Shown: positions 13,043-20,920 of the stretch, in pieces
Numbering within the stretch: position 1 is the stretch's first letter
Layout of the letters: each line of letters opens with the position of its first letter
Virus record (IMG/VR): IMGVR_UViG_3300006789_000205
Span: 1-22,120 of that record
DNA: 22,120 bases
Reading direction: 5' to 3' (one strand)
Source of the DNA: a virus
Position numbers and translations under genes: made by a program
The notes under the pieces: generated by a model
Told to the model about the DNA's origin: nothing
Databases searched by the model: none
Seen by the model: the letters and a program-made list of their open reading frames with translations, nothing else

Positions 13043-13942
13043 ATGCGTATTCATAAAAAGATTTGCCACAGTGTGTGCTCATTGCTAGCTATGATGGCAC
13101 TAGTGGCCCTACCGCAGCCTTCTATCGCGGCTGAGGTAGTTACGGAAGCTCCTGTTAAAATGATTACAGAAATGCTTTACCCCACAGTGATGGTGGATAC
13201 AGGTAAAGGAGTGGGTTCCGGAACCGTTATTTTTAGTGCCGCGCGGGCACACGAGTCCTGGAAAGATGAAAAGATTTGGTCTCTAGTCTTGACAAACCAC
13301 CATGTTGTTAAGGATGCAATTTCTATTTCCGAAGATTTTGATCCGAAAAAAGGCAAATCTATTCAAAGTGAAACACGCAGGCCAGTTCATGTTCGAATAT
13401 GGGACTATAATGATTACAGCACTGCTGTAGGTACTACCGGTAGAGTTGGTCGTATCTTGGCATGGGACAAAAACAGAGACTTAGCACTGCTTCGCTTGGA
13501 TGATAAAGAAAGAGTGTTAAAGAATATTGCTACGTTCTGGCCAGAAGATGTGGGTGGACCATATCTTTTTCAACAGACCTGGGCAGTAGGAAGTGGTATG
13601 GGAAATCCACCCTATCCAACAGAAGGTCTATTGAGTGGAATTGCTGGAAAGGATCAACAAGGACGTCCGTTGTATCTGTCTAGTGCACCTATTATCTTTG
13701 GAAATAGTGGTGGTTCTTTATGGGCCCACAGTGCTAAAAGAGATAAGTATGAAATGATCGGAGTTCCTTCTATGGTAGGAGCGTATGGTTGGGGTGTTGC
13801 TATCACTCATATTGCATGGTCCAGGCCTATATCTGAAATCAGAGCTTTCCTAAGAGAGAACGAATACGGGTTTGTTGTAGGTGATGAAGACACCGCTAAG
13901 AAAGATCCTAAGGACGATGACAAAAAGGACGATGATGACTAA
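13043..13942 (+). CDS. Exported trypsin-like (HtrA-type) serine protease
   Basis: A 299-residue protein with a signal peptide (1-30, PSIAA before EVV), so it should reach the periplasm. The chymotrypsin-fold triad is visible: H87 (LTNHHVV), D146 (KNRDLALLRL) and S222 (FGNSGGSL). GVGSGTVIF and the spacing match the S1C/HtrA class, but no PDZ domain follows; the protein ends in an acidic tail of repeated Lys/Asp (KKDPKDDDKKDDDD). Ribosome site AAAGGAA precedes the ATG after a 55-nt gap, the largest in this block. Its stop overlaps the holin-like gene. It may cleave envelope or superinfecting-phage proteins, or mature the curli-like proteins. The substrate is unknown. Confidence 0.85.
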   Translation: MRIHKKICHSVCSLLAMMALVALPQPSIAAEVVTEAPVKMITEMLYPTVMVDTGKGVGSGTVIFSAARAHESWKDEKIWSLVLTNHHVVKDAISISEDFDPKKGKSIQSETRRPVHVRIWDYNDYSTAVGTTGRVGRILAWDKNRDLALLRLDDKERVLKNIATFWPEDVGGPYLFQQTWAVGSGMGNPPYPTEGLLSGIAGKDQQGRPLYLSSAPIIFGNSGGSLWAHSAKRDKYEMIGVPSMVGAYGWGVAITHIAWSRPISEIRAFLRENEYGFVVGDEDTAKKDPKDDDKKDDDD

Positions 13943-14223
13943 TGACCTCCTCCACCATGTGGTGGCATTGGACAGCTTTAATAGTTTACCTAATAATATG
14001 TGTTTTTGATTTTATGGTCGTGCCTGTATGGTTCGGTTTTATGAGACCAGATTATCATACTTTTTTAAATGAGGTTAGAATGATTGATGATACTATGGTG
14101 CAGTTAGAACTAATGAAGAAGTTGACACAACACCATTCTCCATATACATTACAAATGGGTGGATTGTTCCACCTAGCCTTCGGTGCATTATTGACTGGAT
14201 CAGCCTTCGGTCTAAAGAAATAA
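13942..14223 (+). CDS. Putative holin (two to three membrane segments)
   Basis: A 93-residue membrane protein whose ATG overlaps the protease stop by 1 nt (TAATG). Hydrophobic segments lie at about 10-34 (ALIVYLIICVFDFMVVPVWF) and 70-88 (GGLFHLAFGALLTGSAFG), with a polar helix between. The GGLFH and FDFMVVP patches and the small size resemble 3TM-type phage holins. No endolysin is seen in the window. Because it is coupled to an exported protease and near spanin-like genes, a lysis-timing role is likely but not proven. Confidence 0.6.
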   Translation: MTSSTMWWHWTALIVYLIICVFDFMVVPVWFGFMRPDYHTFLNEVRMIDDTMVQLELMKKLTQHHSPYTLQMGGLFHLAFGALLTGSAFGLKK

Positions 14224-14238
14224 GGAAGATTAAAAGTA

Positions 14239-15219
14239 ATGAAGGATTTGTTATTGAAGTATCAACGTGGCGAAATATCTCATAAAGATCTAAAAGAAGG
14301 CCTTTATCCTGACTTAATTCGAGCTCGAGGGAAAAAAGAATCTCGAGACGTTGTCATGTATTCATATAGATGGAATACTCATGAGCATATAAACACTCAT
14401 GAAATAAATCGTATTATCCATAGTGTTAAGTCATTAAGGAAGTTCAACAAAACAATTCCTATATATTTGTTCTGTAGTGGAACATTTAAGCACCAAGAAG
14501 ACCTATTGGTAGAAGAATATGGTGTTAAGATAAGACAATTTGAAAAGTTCGATCACGATATGTTGAATTCGTGGTCGATTCACAGATGGTATAATCTCAA
14601 ATATTTCCATGACCGCACAATGGGTGTAAGAAATCAAGATTATAGTATATTATATGTTGACTCTGACACGATATTCTACGATGATGTACAATATATATTT
14701 GATACGTACTGTACTCATGATGTGTATGGTAGAGAGGAAATAGGATTTCGTCACTGTCCAATAACAGGATCAAATAAGAATATCAGATTTAGTCTTGATG
14801 TTGTAGATGCTGCGATATATGCATCGGGTGGTCGCTCTCATGTATACAAATATTGTACTGGTGTTATGTTGTTGAATAACAATTTGCATGTGAAGATTAC
14901 TCATAGAATTAATTGGCTAACCAGGATAATGAAACAATTACAAGAAGGTACTGCAATTAACCCTATGCCTAATCCTAGGATATTAGATCAGTATGGTGTA
15001 TGGTTATTACTGAGTCGATTGAACACGACATGTGGACTCTTTGGTATTCAAGATGTAACTCACTCCTACTTGGAAGCCAAGCACCAAGAGTATTTTAATC
15101 CTGTTGTCCTACACTATACTACCAAGGATGAGCAGGAGTTTGCCAAGTCGAACAAGGAGTATCATAATCTTATTAGAGACACAGAGGACTTGGGCCCAGA
15201 GATAGATCCCTATTATTGA
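14239..15219 (+). CDS. Glycosyltransferase-like protein (GT-A type)
   Basis: A 326-residue soluble protein with ribosome site AAGGAAG before the ATG. The core has a nucleotide-sugar fold pattern: IHSVKSLRKFNKTIPIYLF for the first strand-helix unit, and YSILYVDSDTIFYDD with the metal-binding DxD at D141-S-D143. A later acceptor-side block is YKYCTGVMLLNN. This matches GT8-like or related retaining transferases. A terminal HYTTK pattern may supply the His often seen at the end of such folds. The target could be phage DNA bases, virion glycans, or host surface sugars. It precedes the primase gene. Confidence 0.7.
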   Translation: MKDLLLKYQRGEISHKDLKEGLYPDLIRARGKKESRDVVMYSYRWNTHEHINTHEINRIIHSVKSLRKFNKTIPIYLFCSGTFKHQEDLLVEEYGVKIRQFEKFDHDMLNSWSIHRWYNLKYFHDRTMGVRNQDYSILYVDSDTIFYDDVQYIFDTYCTHDVYGREEIGFRHCPITGSNKNIRFSLDVVDAAIYASGGRSHVYKYCTGVMLLNNNLHVKITHRINWLTRIMKQLQEGTAINPMPNPRILDQYGVWLLLSRLNTTCGLFGIQDVTHSYLEAKHQEYFNPVVLHYTTKDEQEFAKSNKEYHNLIRDTEDLGPEIDPYY

Positions 15220-15236
15220 TATGAGTGAAATATATT

Positions 15237-16277
15237 ATGTGGTTAGATGTCAAATACATAAACCTACTTTCTAACAAGTTACCACAGTTTAAGAAGAAGG
15301 ATCAGTCTTATAACTTCAGATGTCCTTACTGTGGTGATTCCCAGAAGAACAAGTTTAAGGCTCGCGGGTACATTGTATCCAAGAGTGGAAAATATTTCTA
15401 CTATTGCCACAACTGTGGTGTAAGTAGGAAATTCTCTGCGTTCCTAGAGGAGCAAGATAAGTCACTTCATGACCAATATAGATTAGAATCAATCGCAGAA
15501 AGAGGCCGAGAGAATGTCAAGATTGCCAAAGCCATAGATACAACAACAACTTTAAAATTCGATTTTCCTGAGTACAGAAAAAAGGGTAGCCCCCTCAGAA
15601 AACTCAAGAAAATCTCTCAACTTGAATGGGACCATCCAGCTAAGACGTATATCTTAGACAGAAAGATCCCCAACTATTATCACAGTAAGTTGTTTTACTG
15701 TGATCATTTTATGGAATGGACCAATACTCTCATTCCGGAAAAATTTAAAAAAGTAGAAGACAGATATGGACCCGAAGATGAGCCTAGAATTATTATTCCA
15801 TTCATTAATAAGCAGGGCCAGTTCTTTGGATATCAAGGTCGTTCGTTTAGAAAAGATACTAAGTACCAACCTAGTCTCCGATACATAACTATTATGCTCG
15901 ACGAGTCTAAATCAAAGATATTTGGTTTGGATGACGCAGATAATGGGAAGCCTATTTTTTGTACAGAGGGCCCTTTTGATAGTATGTTTGTTAATAATTG
16001 TGTTGCGATGGCTGGTAGTGATGGCTATCCAAAATTTGATGACGTTACAATGATATTTGACAATGAGCCCAGGTCCAAGCAAATTGTTGATAAAATGTTT
16101 AAGATTGCAAATGATGGAATAAAAATTGTTGTGTGGCCTAGTCGACTACAGTATAAAGACATAAACGATATGATAGTGGGTGGATTGAACGCAGCAGACG
16201 TAAAATTATTGATCGACGAGAATACGTATAGTAAATTAGATGCCATGTTGGCTATTAATACATGGAAGAAATGTTAA
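15237..16277 (+). CDS. DNA primase, T4 gp61-like
   Basis: A 346-residue primase. The ATG at 15237 is chosen because homologues begin MWL; a GTG 12 nt upstream is an alternative. The N-terminal zinc site has C29, C32, C57 and C60 (CPYCGD, YYCHNCG), with the same spacing as in T4 gp61. A TOPRIM catalytic domain follows, with E244 in FCTEGPFDSMF and D275 in MIFDNEPRS, and an earlier PFINKQGQFFGYQGRSF core. It synthesises RNA primers with the replicative helicase. The next gene is thymidylate synthase, so this is the replication and nucleotide block. Confidence 0.88.
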   Translation: MWLDVKYINLLSNKLPQFKKKDQSYNFRCPYCGDSQKNKFKARGYIVSKSGKYFYYCHNCGVSRKFSAFLEEQDKSLHDQYRLESIAERGRENVKIAKAIDTTTTLKFDFPEYRKKGSPLRKLKKISQLEWDHPAKTYILDRKIPNYYHSKLFYCDHFMEWTNTLIPEKFKKVEDRYGPEDEPRIIIPFINKQGQFFGYQGRSFRKDTKYQPSLRYITIMLDESKSKIFGLDDADNGKPIFCTEGPFDSMFVNNCVAMAGSDGYPKFDDVTMIFDNEPRSKQIVDKMFKIANDGIKIVVWPSRLQYKDINDMIVGGLNAADVKLLIDENTYSKLDAMLAINTWKKC

Positions 16278-16287
16278 TAGGAAGGCG

Positions 16288-17025
16288 ATGTCTGTGTCAA
16301 AGAATAAATGGGCAACATTAGTTGATAAGATGGGTGACGACCTAACAGTTGTCAATGCTGCTAGAGTAAGTTTTAATAAGAATGTTGATTACAGTGAAGA
16401 TGAGTATAAGTTTCAACCTATTGCGATGAATGTTCAAGCTAGGACAAAAGTTCCAAAGGTACCACAATTAAGAAAGGAAGACGAACGCCTTGTAAAGTAT
16501 TTGGCTGAGCATGGGCATTGGAGTCCTTTTAGTCATTGCTTTCTTCAATTCCATATCAAAGCTCCTATATTTGTAGCTCGCCAACTTGTAAAGCATCAAG
16601 TTGGTCTGGCATGGAATGAGATATCGAGGCGGTATGTAGATGATGAGCCAGAATTCTATGAGCCTGAAGAGTGGAGACTTGCTGCAGAGAACAAGAAGCA
16701 AGGTTCCTCTGATGAAACTGTAGAGTACAGTATTGAGCCGGCTTATATTCACGCGACACAGTGTTATAATAATATGTTAGGCTTAGGTATTGCTCCGGAG
16801 ATGGCCAGAATGGTTTTACCACAAAGCCTGATGACAGAATGGTATTGGTCAGGATCGTTGTACGCTTTTGCGAGAGTATGTAATTTAAGATGTAAGTCTG
16901 ATGCGCAAAAAGAGACTCGTTTGGTGTGTGAAGATATATCGAATCAAATAAAAAAACTGTTTCCAGTTAGCTGGAAATATTTAACAGATTTAGCGGAGGA
17001 GAAAGAAGTTGCTACAGCAAGTTGA
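16288..17025 (+). CDS. thyX: Flavin-dependent thymidylate synthase ThyX
   Basis: A 245-residue enzyme that makes dTMP from dUMP using FAD and folate. The start at 16288 has a strong AGGAAGG site; a longer frame reaching into the primase is unlikely. Family blocks are NAARVSF, HGHWSPFSH, VARQL, and KHQVGLAWNEISRRYVDDEPE. The ThyX motif is usually RHR then S; here R-H-R is K102-H103-Q104, a variant I recall from marine phages. The serine S113 and RRY are kept. An insertion near residues 38-60 contains AMNVQARTKVP. It overlaps the reductase gene by 17 nt, so the two are co-translated to supply DNA precursors. Confidence 0.92.
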   Translation: MSVSKNKWATLVDKMGDDLTVVNAARVSFNKNVDYSEDEYKFQPIAMNVQARTKVPKVPQLRKEDERLVKYLAEHGHWSPFSHCFLQFHIKAPIFVARQLVKHQVGLAWNEISRRYVDDEPEFYEPEEWRLAAENKKQGSSDETVEYSIEPAYIHATQCYNNMLGLGIAPEMARMVLPQSLMTEWYWSGSLYAFARVCNLRCKSDAQKETRLVCEDISNQIKKLFPVSWKYLTDLAEEKEVATAS

Positions 17026-18982
17026 AGCCACACCACAGCAAAAGTTAAATGGTAAATTACCAATTCAAAGCAATTATTTACCTACATTGTACCAGCAATT
17101 TATTCATCTGTCTAGATATTCAAGATGGATCCAAGAAGAAGAACGGAGAGAGAGCTGGCCAGAAACAATAGACAGATATGTTGAATTCTTTGAGGATCAT
17201 CTGCGAGAGAACTACGGATATGAATTAGAACCTAATGTAAAGAAGGAGATCCAGGAAAATATACTGAGTCTTCAAGTTATGCCTTCAATGCGAGCAATGA
17301 TGACTGCTGGTCCAGCACTGAAGAGAGACAATATAGCTGGATACAACTGTGCATTCATTGCAATCAATAAGATTAAGTCGTTCGATGAAGTGCTATACAT
17401 ATTGATGAATGGAACCGGTGTTGGATTCAGTGTAGAGAGACAGTATGTAAATGATTTGCCATCAGTAGCAGATGAGTTTCATCAAACAGATACATTAATC
17501 ACTGTAGCAGATAGTCGATTGGGTTGGGCAAAAGCATTGCGTGAGCTAATAGGACTATTATATGTTGGACAAGTTCCTGCATGGGACACATCTAAGGTTC
17601 GACCAGCTGGATCAGTATTGAAGACGTTCGGAGGTCGTAGTAGTGGACCAGAGCCATTAGAAGACTTATTTCATTTCTGTATATCTAAATTTAAGGGAGC
17701 GATGGGAAGAAAGCTCACGTCGTTAGAATGTCATGATATCATTTGCAAAATCGCCGAAATTGTTGTCGTTGGTGGTGTTCGTCGTAGTGCTCTCATTTCT
17801 CTCTCTAATCTTAGTGATGACCGGATGAGGCATGCGAAAGCAGGCCAGTGGTGGGAGAACGAAGGGCAACGAGCATTGTCCAACAATAGTGCATGCTACA
17901 CAGAGAAGCCAGACATTGGTATCTTTATGGAAGAGTGGGTAGCACTGTATAATAGTAAGTCTGGTGAACGAGGAATATTTAATAGAGAGTCTGCTAAGAT
18001 GCAAGCAGCTCGTAATGGTAGACGTGATGCAGATAGAGACTTCGGTACGAACCCATGCTCAGAGATTATTCTTAGGACAAATGAGTTTTGTAATTTAACA
18101 GAGTGTGTTGTGAAAGAGACAGACACGCTTAAAACATTGAAGAGTAAAATTCGTCTTGCTACGATACTTGGAACATTTCAATCAACACTAACAGAGTTTA
18201 AATACATATCAAAGGAATGGAAGGCTAATTGCGAGGAGGAGAGACTGCTAGGTGTTTCAATGACTGGTATTATGGATAACCCATTAACGAATGGAAAAGA
18301 GGATGGATTGGATAAGAGACTTAGTGCTCTCCGTGAGATTGCTATTGAAACAAATAAAGAATGGGCAACTAAACTTGGGATCAATCCTTCAGTTGCTATT
18401 ACATGCGTTAAGCCGAGCGGCACAGTATCTCAGTTGGTTGACTCTGCTTCTGGTATTCATGCCCGTCATAATCCTTATTATATTCGTACAATCCGTGCGG
18501 ACAAGAAAGACCCTCTCTGCAAAATGATGACCGATGCTGACTTCCCCGTCGAGGATGACATTACGAGGCCTTTGCATACCAGTGTCTTTTCATTCCCTGT
18601 CAAATCGCCGGAGAACGCTGTTAATCGTATGGATATGAGTGCTATTGAGCAACTCGAGCTATGGTTGACATATCAGAAGCATTATTGTGAGCACAAGCCA
18701 TCTGTTACTATATCTGTTAGAGAGAGTGAGTGGATTGAAGTAGGCGCGTGGGTATATGCGAATTGGGAATGGATGAGTGGAGTATCTTTCCTGCCGTTCT
18801 CAGACCATACATATAGACAAGCTCCTTATCAAGATATAAATAAGAAGCAATATGAAGAGTTGGAAAAGAGGATGCCTAAGGGAGTTGATTGGATGACTTT
18901 GTTGGCTCGGTATGAAAGTACAGATATGACTGAAGGAGCCCAAGAGCTGGCTTGCTCGGCAGGAGGATGTGAGATTGTCTGA
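17009..18982 (+). CDS. nrdJ: Class II (B12-dependent) ribonucleotide reductase
   Basis: A 657-residue monomer-type reductase starting at TTG, with GGAGGAG about 8 nt upstream and no usable ATG nearby. It reduces ribonucleoside triphosphates with adenosylcobalamin. C114 (GYNCAF) and C361 match the redox pair, and C350 and E352 (TNPCSEI) the thiyl radical Cys and Glu, with the same 408/410/419 spacing as the Lactobacillus enzyme. KPSGTVSQL is the substrate loop. C649 and C654 near the end (ACSAGGCEIV) are the swinging thiols. It is shorter than the Lactobacillus enzyme (about 740). It works with any oxygen level but needs B12 from the host. ThyX is upstream. Confidence 0.93.
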   Translation: MLQQVEATPQQKLNGKLPIQSNYLPTLYQQFIHLSRYSRWIQEEERRESWPETIDRYVEFFEDHLRENYGYELEPNVKKEIQENILSLQVMPSMRAMMTAGPALKRDNIAGYNCAFIAINKIKSFDEVLYILMNGTGVGFSVERQYVNDLPSVADEFHQTDTLITVADSRLGWAKALRELIGLLYVGQVPAWDTSKVRPAGSVLKTFGGRSSGPEPLEDLFHFCISKFKGAMGRKLTSLECHDIICKIAEIVVVGGVRRSALISLSNLSDDRMRHAKAGQWWENEGQRALSNNSACYTEKPDIGIFMEEWVALYNSKSGERGIFNRESAKMQAARNGRRDADRDFGTNPCSEIILRTNEFCNLTECVVKETDTLKTLKSKIRLATILGTFQSTLTEFKYISKEWKANCEEERLLGVSMTGIMDNPLTNGKEDGLDKRLSALREIAIETNKEWATKLGINPSVAITCVKPSGTVSQLVDSASGIHARHNPYYIRTIRADKKDPLCKMMTDADFPVEDDITRPLHTSVFSFPVKSPENAVNRMDMSAIEQLELWLTYQKHYCEHKPSVTISVRESEWIEVGAWVYANWEWMSGVSFLPFSDHTYRQAPYQDINKKQYEELEKRMPKGVDWMTLLARYESTDMTEGAQELACSAGGCEIV

Positions 18983-19454
18983 AGGTGTTATTGATTATGG
19001 TATAGTTCATTCTAAGGCCGCCAAGACAAAGATTACAAAGCTACGTGACTTACAAATAAGAGTTGTAAGATACTGGGAAAACGGTAATGTTAAAACCGAA
19101 GGTGATTATAATGAAATGCCTGATAAGTTAAAAAACAAGGCACCCGGTACAGAGAGATTCTTCGAGCATACAACAGAAGACGGTACTAAGTTTGGCCTAC
19201 ATAACTGGTATCATGAAAACGGTAACAAATTCAAGTCCATTAACTATACAGATGGATATGAAGATATGACTGGTGCACAGATATGTCATGACAACGGCAG
19301 AGTTATGGAGCAAGGTGACATTGTTATGGGTACCCGTGTAGGCAAATGGGAATATTATACAAAAGAAGGTGAGTTGACTCATTATGAACATTATAGCGAA
19401 GATGGTAGCACCATTGAAGTCCCGATTTTCGTTGTACCAAGATCGAAAGAGTAA
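18975..19454 (+). CDS. YwqK/MORN-variant repeat protein
   Basis: A 159-residue protein. The TTG at 18975 is preferred because AGGAGG (18961-18966) is 8 nt upstream; a GTG at 18969 would be only 2 nt away. The body has three to four copies of a MORN-variant unit: VRYWENGNVKTEGDYNE, NWYHENGNKFKSINY, CHDNGRVMEQGD, and RVGKWEYYTKEGELTHYEHY. Such repeats occur in YwqK-type antitoxins and in many phage and bacterial proteins of unknown role. The start overlaps the nrdJ end, so translation is coupled. No catalytic residues are seen. Function unknown; a toxin-antitoxin role is not supported because no toxin is adjacent. Confidence 0.7.
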   Translation: MSEGVIDYGIVHSKAAKTKITKLRDLQIRVVRYWENGNVKTEGDYNEMPDKLKNKAPGTERFFEHTTEDGTKFGLHNWYHENGNKFKSINYTDGYEDMTGAQICHDNGRVMEQGDIVMGTRVGKWEYYTKEGELTHYEHYSEDGSTIEVPIFVVPRSKE

Positions 19455-19470
19455 TAAAGGAAAGCAAGAT

Positions 19471-19701
19471 ATGAATCAAGATGATGAGATAGTGGAAAAG
19501 GATTCCTTATCCTGTGAAGTGTGTGGAGCTGTTTGCGAAGTTCAATATCAAGAGGATGATACAGATGGGCACTCCCCTGGTTATTGTCCCTTCTGTGGCC
19601 ATGAGATGTATGATGAATTGTCTACAGATGACTTCGGCATGGAAGCAAGTGAGCGTGCCGAGTTCGGAGGTGGTGTAGAATGGATAGACGAAGATCAGTA
19701 A
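19471..19701 (+). CDS. Small zinc-ribbon-like protein
   Basis: A 76-residue acidic protein with ribosome site AAAGG before the ATG at 19471; a longer ORF from 19384 would overlap the previous gene. It has two CxxC knuckles, C15-x2-C18 (LSCEVCGA) and C39-x2-C42 (YCPFCGHE), plus C22, which is the pattern of a zinc ribbon. The remainder is rich in Asp and Glu, ending GGGVEWIDEDQ. It may be a nucleic acid or transcription factor-binding adapter. Its stop lies inside the start region of the resolvase gene. No specific family is recognised. Confidence 0.65.
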   Translation: MNQDDEIVEKDSLSCEVCGAVCEVQYQEDDTDGHSPGYCPFCGHEMYDELSTDDFGMEASERAEFGGGVEWIDEDQ

Positions 19702-20263
19702 TGTAATTGGAATTGATTATAGTACAACAAGTCCAGCCATAACGATTAAGGTAGATGACGACTACGACGTTTACTACCTAACATCAAAAAAGAAATCGAT
19801 ATGTGAGATTGATCATGAGCAGTTTATGTTCAGAGGATCACTTTTGCCAGACCTATCAGGCATAGACAGATATGCCTACATATCTTCGTGGGCTGTAGAT
19901 ATAATAGACACATATAAAACAGATAAGATTATGTTAGAGGACTATGCATATGCTGCGACCGGCCGTGTTTTTAATATAGGAGAGAATACAGGTATATTGA
20001 AATATCGGCTACGTAACAAAGCTAATATCGTATTAGTTACGCCCACAGAAGTCAAAAAGTTTGCTACCGGCAAGGGGAATGCCAAGAAGAGCAATATGCT
20101 AGAGGCATTTATTAATAAGACATATGTTGATCCAAGAGAGATACTGGATTACCATGGTGAGAACCCTATATCAGATATTGTGGACAGTTATTTTATATGT
20201 AATTATAAGGAGGCCATCGATGGCAAAGCGAACAGGCAAGGGCAGAAGAAAGATAGGCTCTAA
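19694..20263 (+). CDS. RuvC-like Holliday junction resolvase (unusual start)
   Basis: A 189-residue RuvC-fold nuclease. Acidic residues match RuvC: D8 (VIGIDYSTTSPA), E82 (MLEDYAY), D161 and D164 (PISDIVDSYF). It would cut branched DNA before packaging. The frame is open from 19688, after a TAG, but holds no ATG, GTG or TTG until 19826, which would remove D8. The likeliest first codon is ATC at 19694, giving a product reading (M)SNVIGID; ATT at 19706 is an alternative. Another option is a +1 frameshift from the zinc-ribbon gene, which ends in the same bases. The long open frame and conserved motifs show the protein is real. Confidence 0.78.
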   Translation: MSNVIGIDYSTTSPAITIKVDDDYDVYYLTSKKKSICEIDHEQFMFRGSLLPDLSGIDRYAYISSWAVDIIDTYKTDKIMLEDYAYAATGRVFNIGENTGILKYRLRNKANIVLVTPTEVKKFATGKGNAKKSNMLEAFINKTYVDPREILDYHGENPISDIVDSYFICNYKEAIDGKANRQGQKKDRL

Positions 20264-20312
20264 GAAGAGAAAAGCTAGGAATAAGAATAGAAATAGGCTT
20301 AAAGCGAGATAG
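20220..20312 (+). CDS. Very basic 30-residue protein
   Basis: A small gene with a near-perfect ribosome site (AAGGAGG, 6 nt before ATG), overlapping the last 44 nt of the resolvase in another frame. Of 30 residues, 16 are Lys or Arg (MAKRTGKGRRKIGSKKRKAR then NKNRN). I recall short proteins starting this way after the RuvC gene in T4-like marine phages. Such a peptide should bind nucleic acid or an acidic protein surface. The function is unknown. The strong ribosome site and the position argue that it is translated. Confidence 0.7.
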   Translation: MAKRTGKGRRKIGSKKRKARNKNRNRLKAR

Positions 20313-20315
20313 ATT

Positions 20316-20918
20316 ATGGATATTATAAATATTGTAGACATTGAGAGTTTGATATATGTAGGACGTGAATCATTAGAAATGATGTTCTTGACGTTAATGG
20401 TCGTCACTGCAATTGTCGTTGACAAGAAGATACTTGCCTCAGCGATGTTAGGATTGCTGTGTGGACTGTTAGGTGGCTTTGCATTAGGTGAGCTGCTACA
20501 TGATTATGAAGTTCTGATGTATGCTATGTTGAGTGGATTGATGCTCTACTTGTTCTTCACCAGCGCAAATCTACCAGTACATATCAAGGGACATGTTGAT
20601 GCTATTGCGAATCGCAATAAGACAAACATGGTAGGTTATCTCGTTATATGGTTCATATACTTTCGCGAAAGCATGGAAGTGTTCACATTCATGTTTCAGC
20701 GGTATAATAATACGTGGGAAGGGTGGACAGGTGCAGGTCTAGCAGTAATCATTGTTGCCGGCCTCTATAAGTGGTTGGTACAATATAAGGACACTAAGGC
20801 TCTATTTACGATAACACGATATGCATTCCTGGCATTTGCAATATGGTTTGGGTATGAAGCACTAGAGCACGCGTGCATACATGCATGTGATCTCGCATTA
20901 CATAAGGGAGGAGGCTAG
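20316..20918 (+). CDS. FTR1/EfeU-like iron permease-like membrane protein
   Basis: A 200-residue membrane protein with about six helices. Two RExxE motifs, R17-E18-S-L-E21 and R117-E118-S-M-E121, lie exactly 100 residues apart in two similar helices, as in the two halves of FTR1 (REGLE in TM1 and TM4). The glycine patches (GLLCGLLGGFALGELL; GWTGAGLAVIIVAGL) fit the same two-fold arrangement. It is shorter than EfeU (276) and ends in a His/Cys tail (EHACIHACDLALH) that could bind metal. It starts 3 nt after the basic protein gene and is followed by an iron-dependent oxygenase. Iron transport is inferred from the motifs, not proven. Confidence 0.65.
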   Translation: MDIINIVDIESLIYVGRESLEMMFLTLMVVTAIVVDKKILASAMLGLLCGLLGGFALGELLHDYEVLMYAMLSGLMLYLFFTSANLPVHIKGHVDAIANRNKTNMVGYLVIWFIYFRESMEVFTFMFQRYNNTWEGWTGAGLAVIIVAGLYKWLVQYKDTKALFTITRYAFLAFAIWFGYEALEHACIHACDLALHKGGG

Positions 20919-20920
20919 AA

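Noticed and set aside
18291-18527. Plus-strand ORF inside nrdJ
   Set aside because: It is an out-of-frame shadow of a highly conserved enzyme with no start signal.
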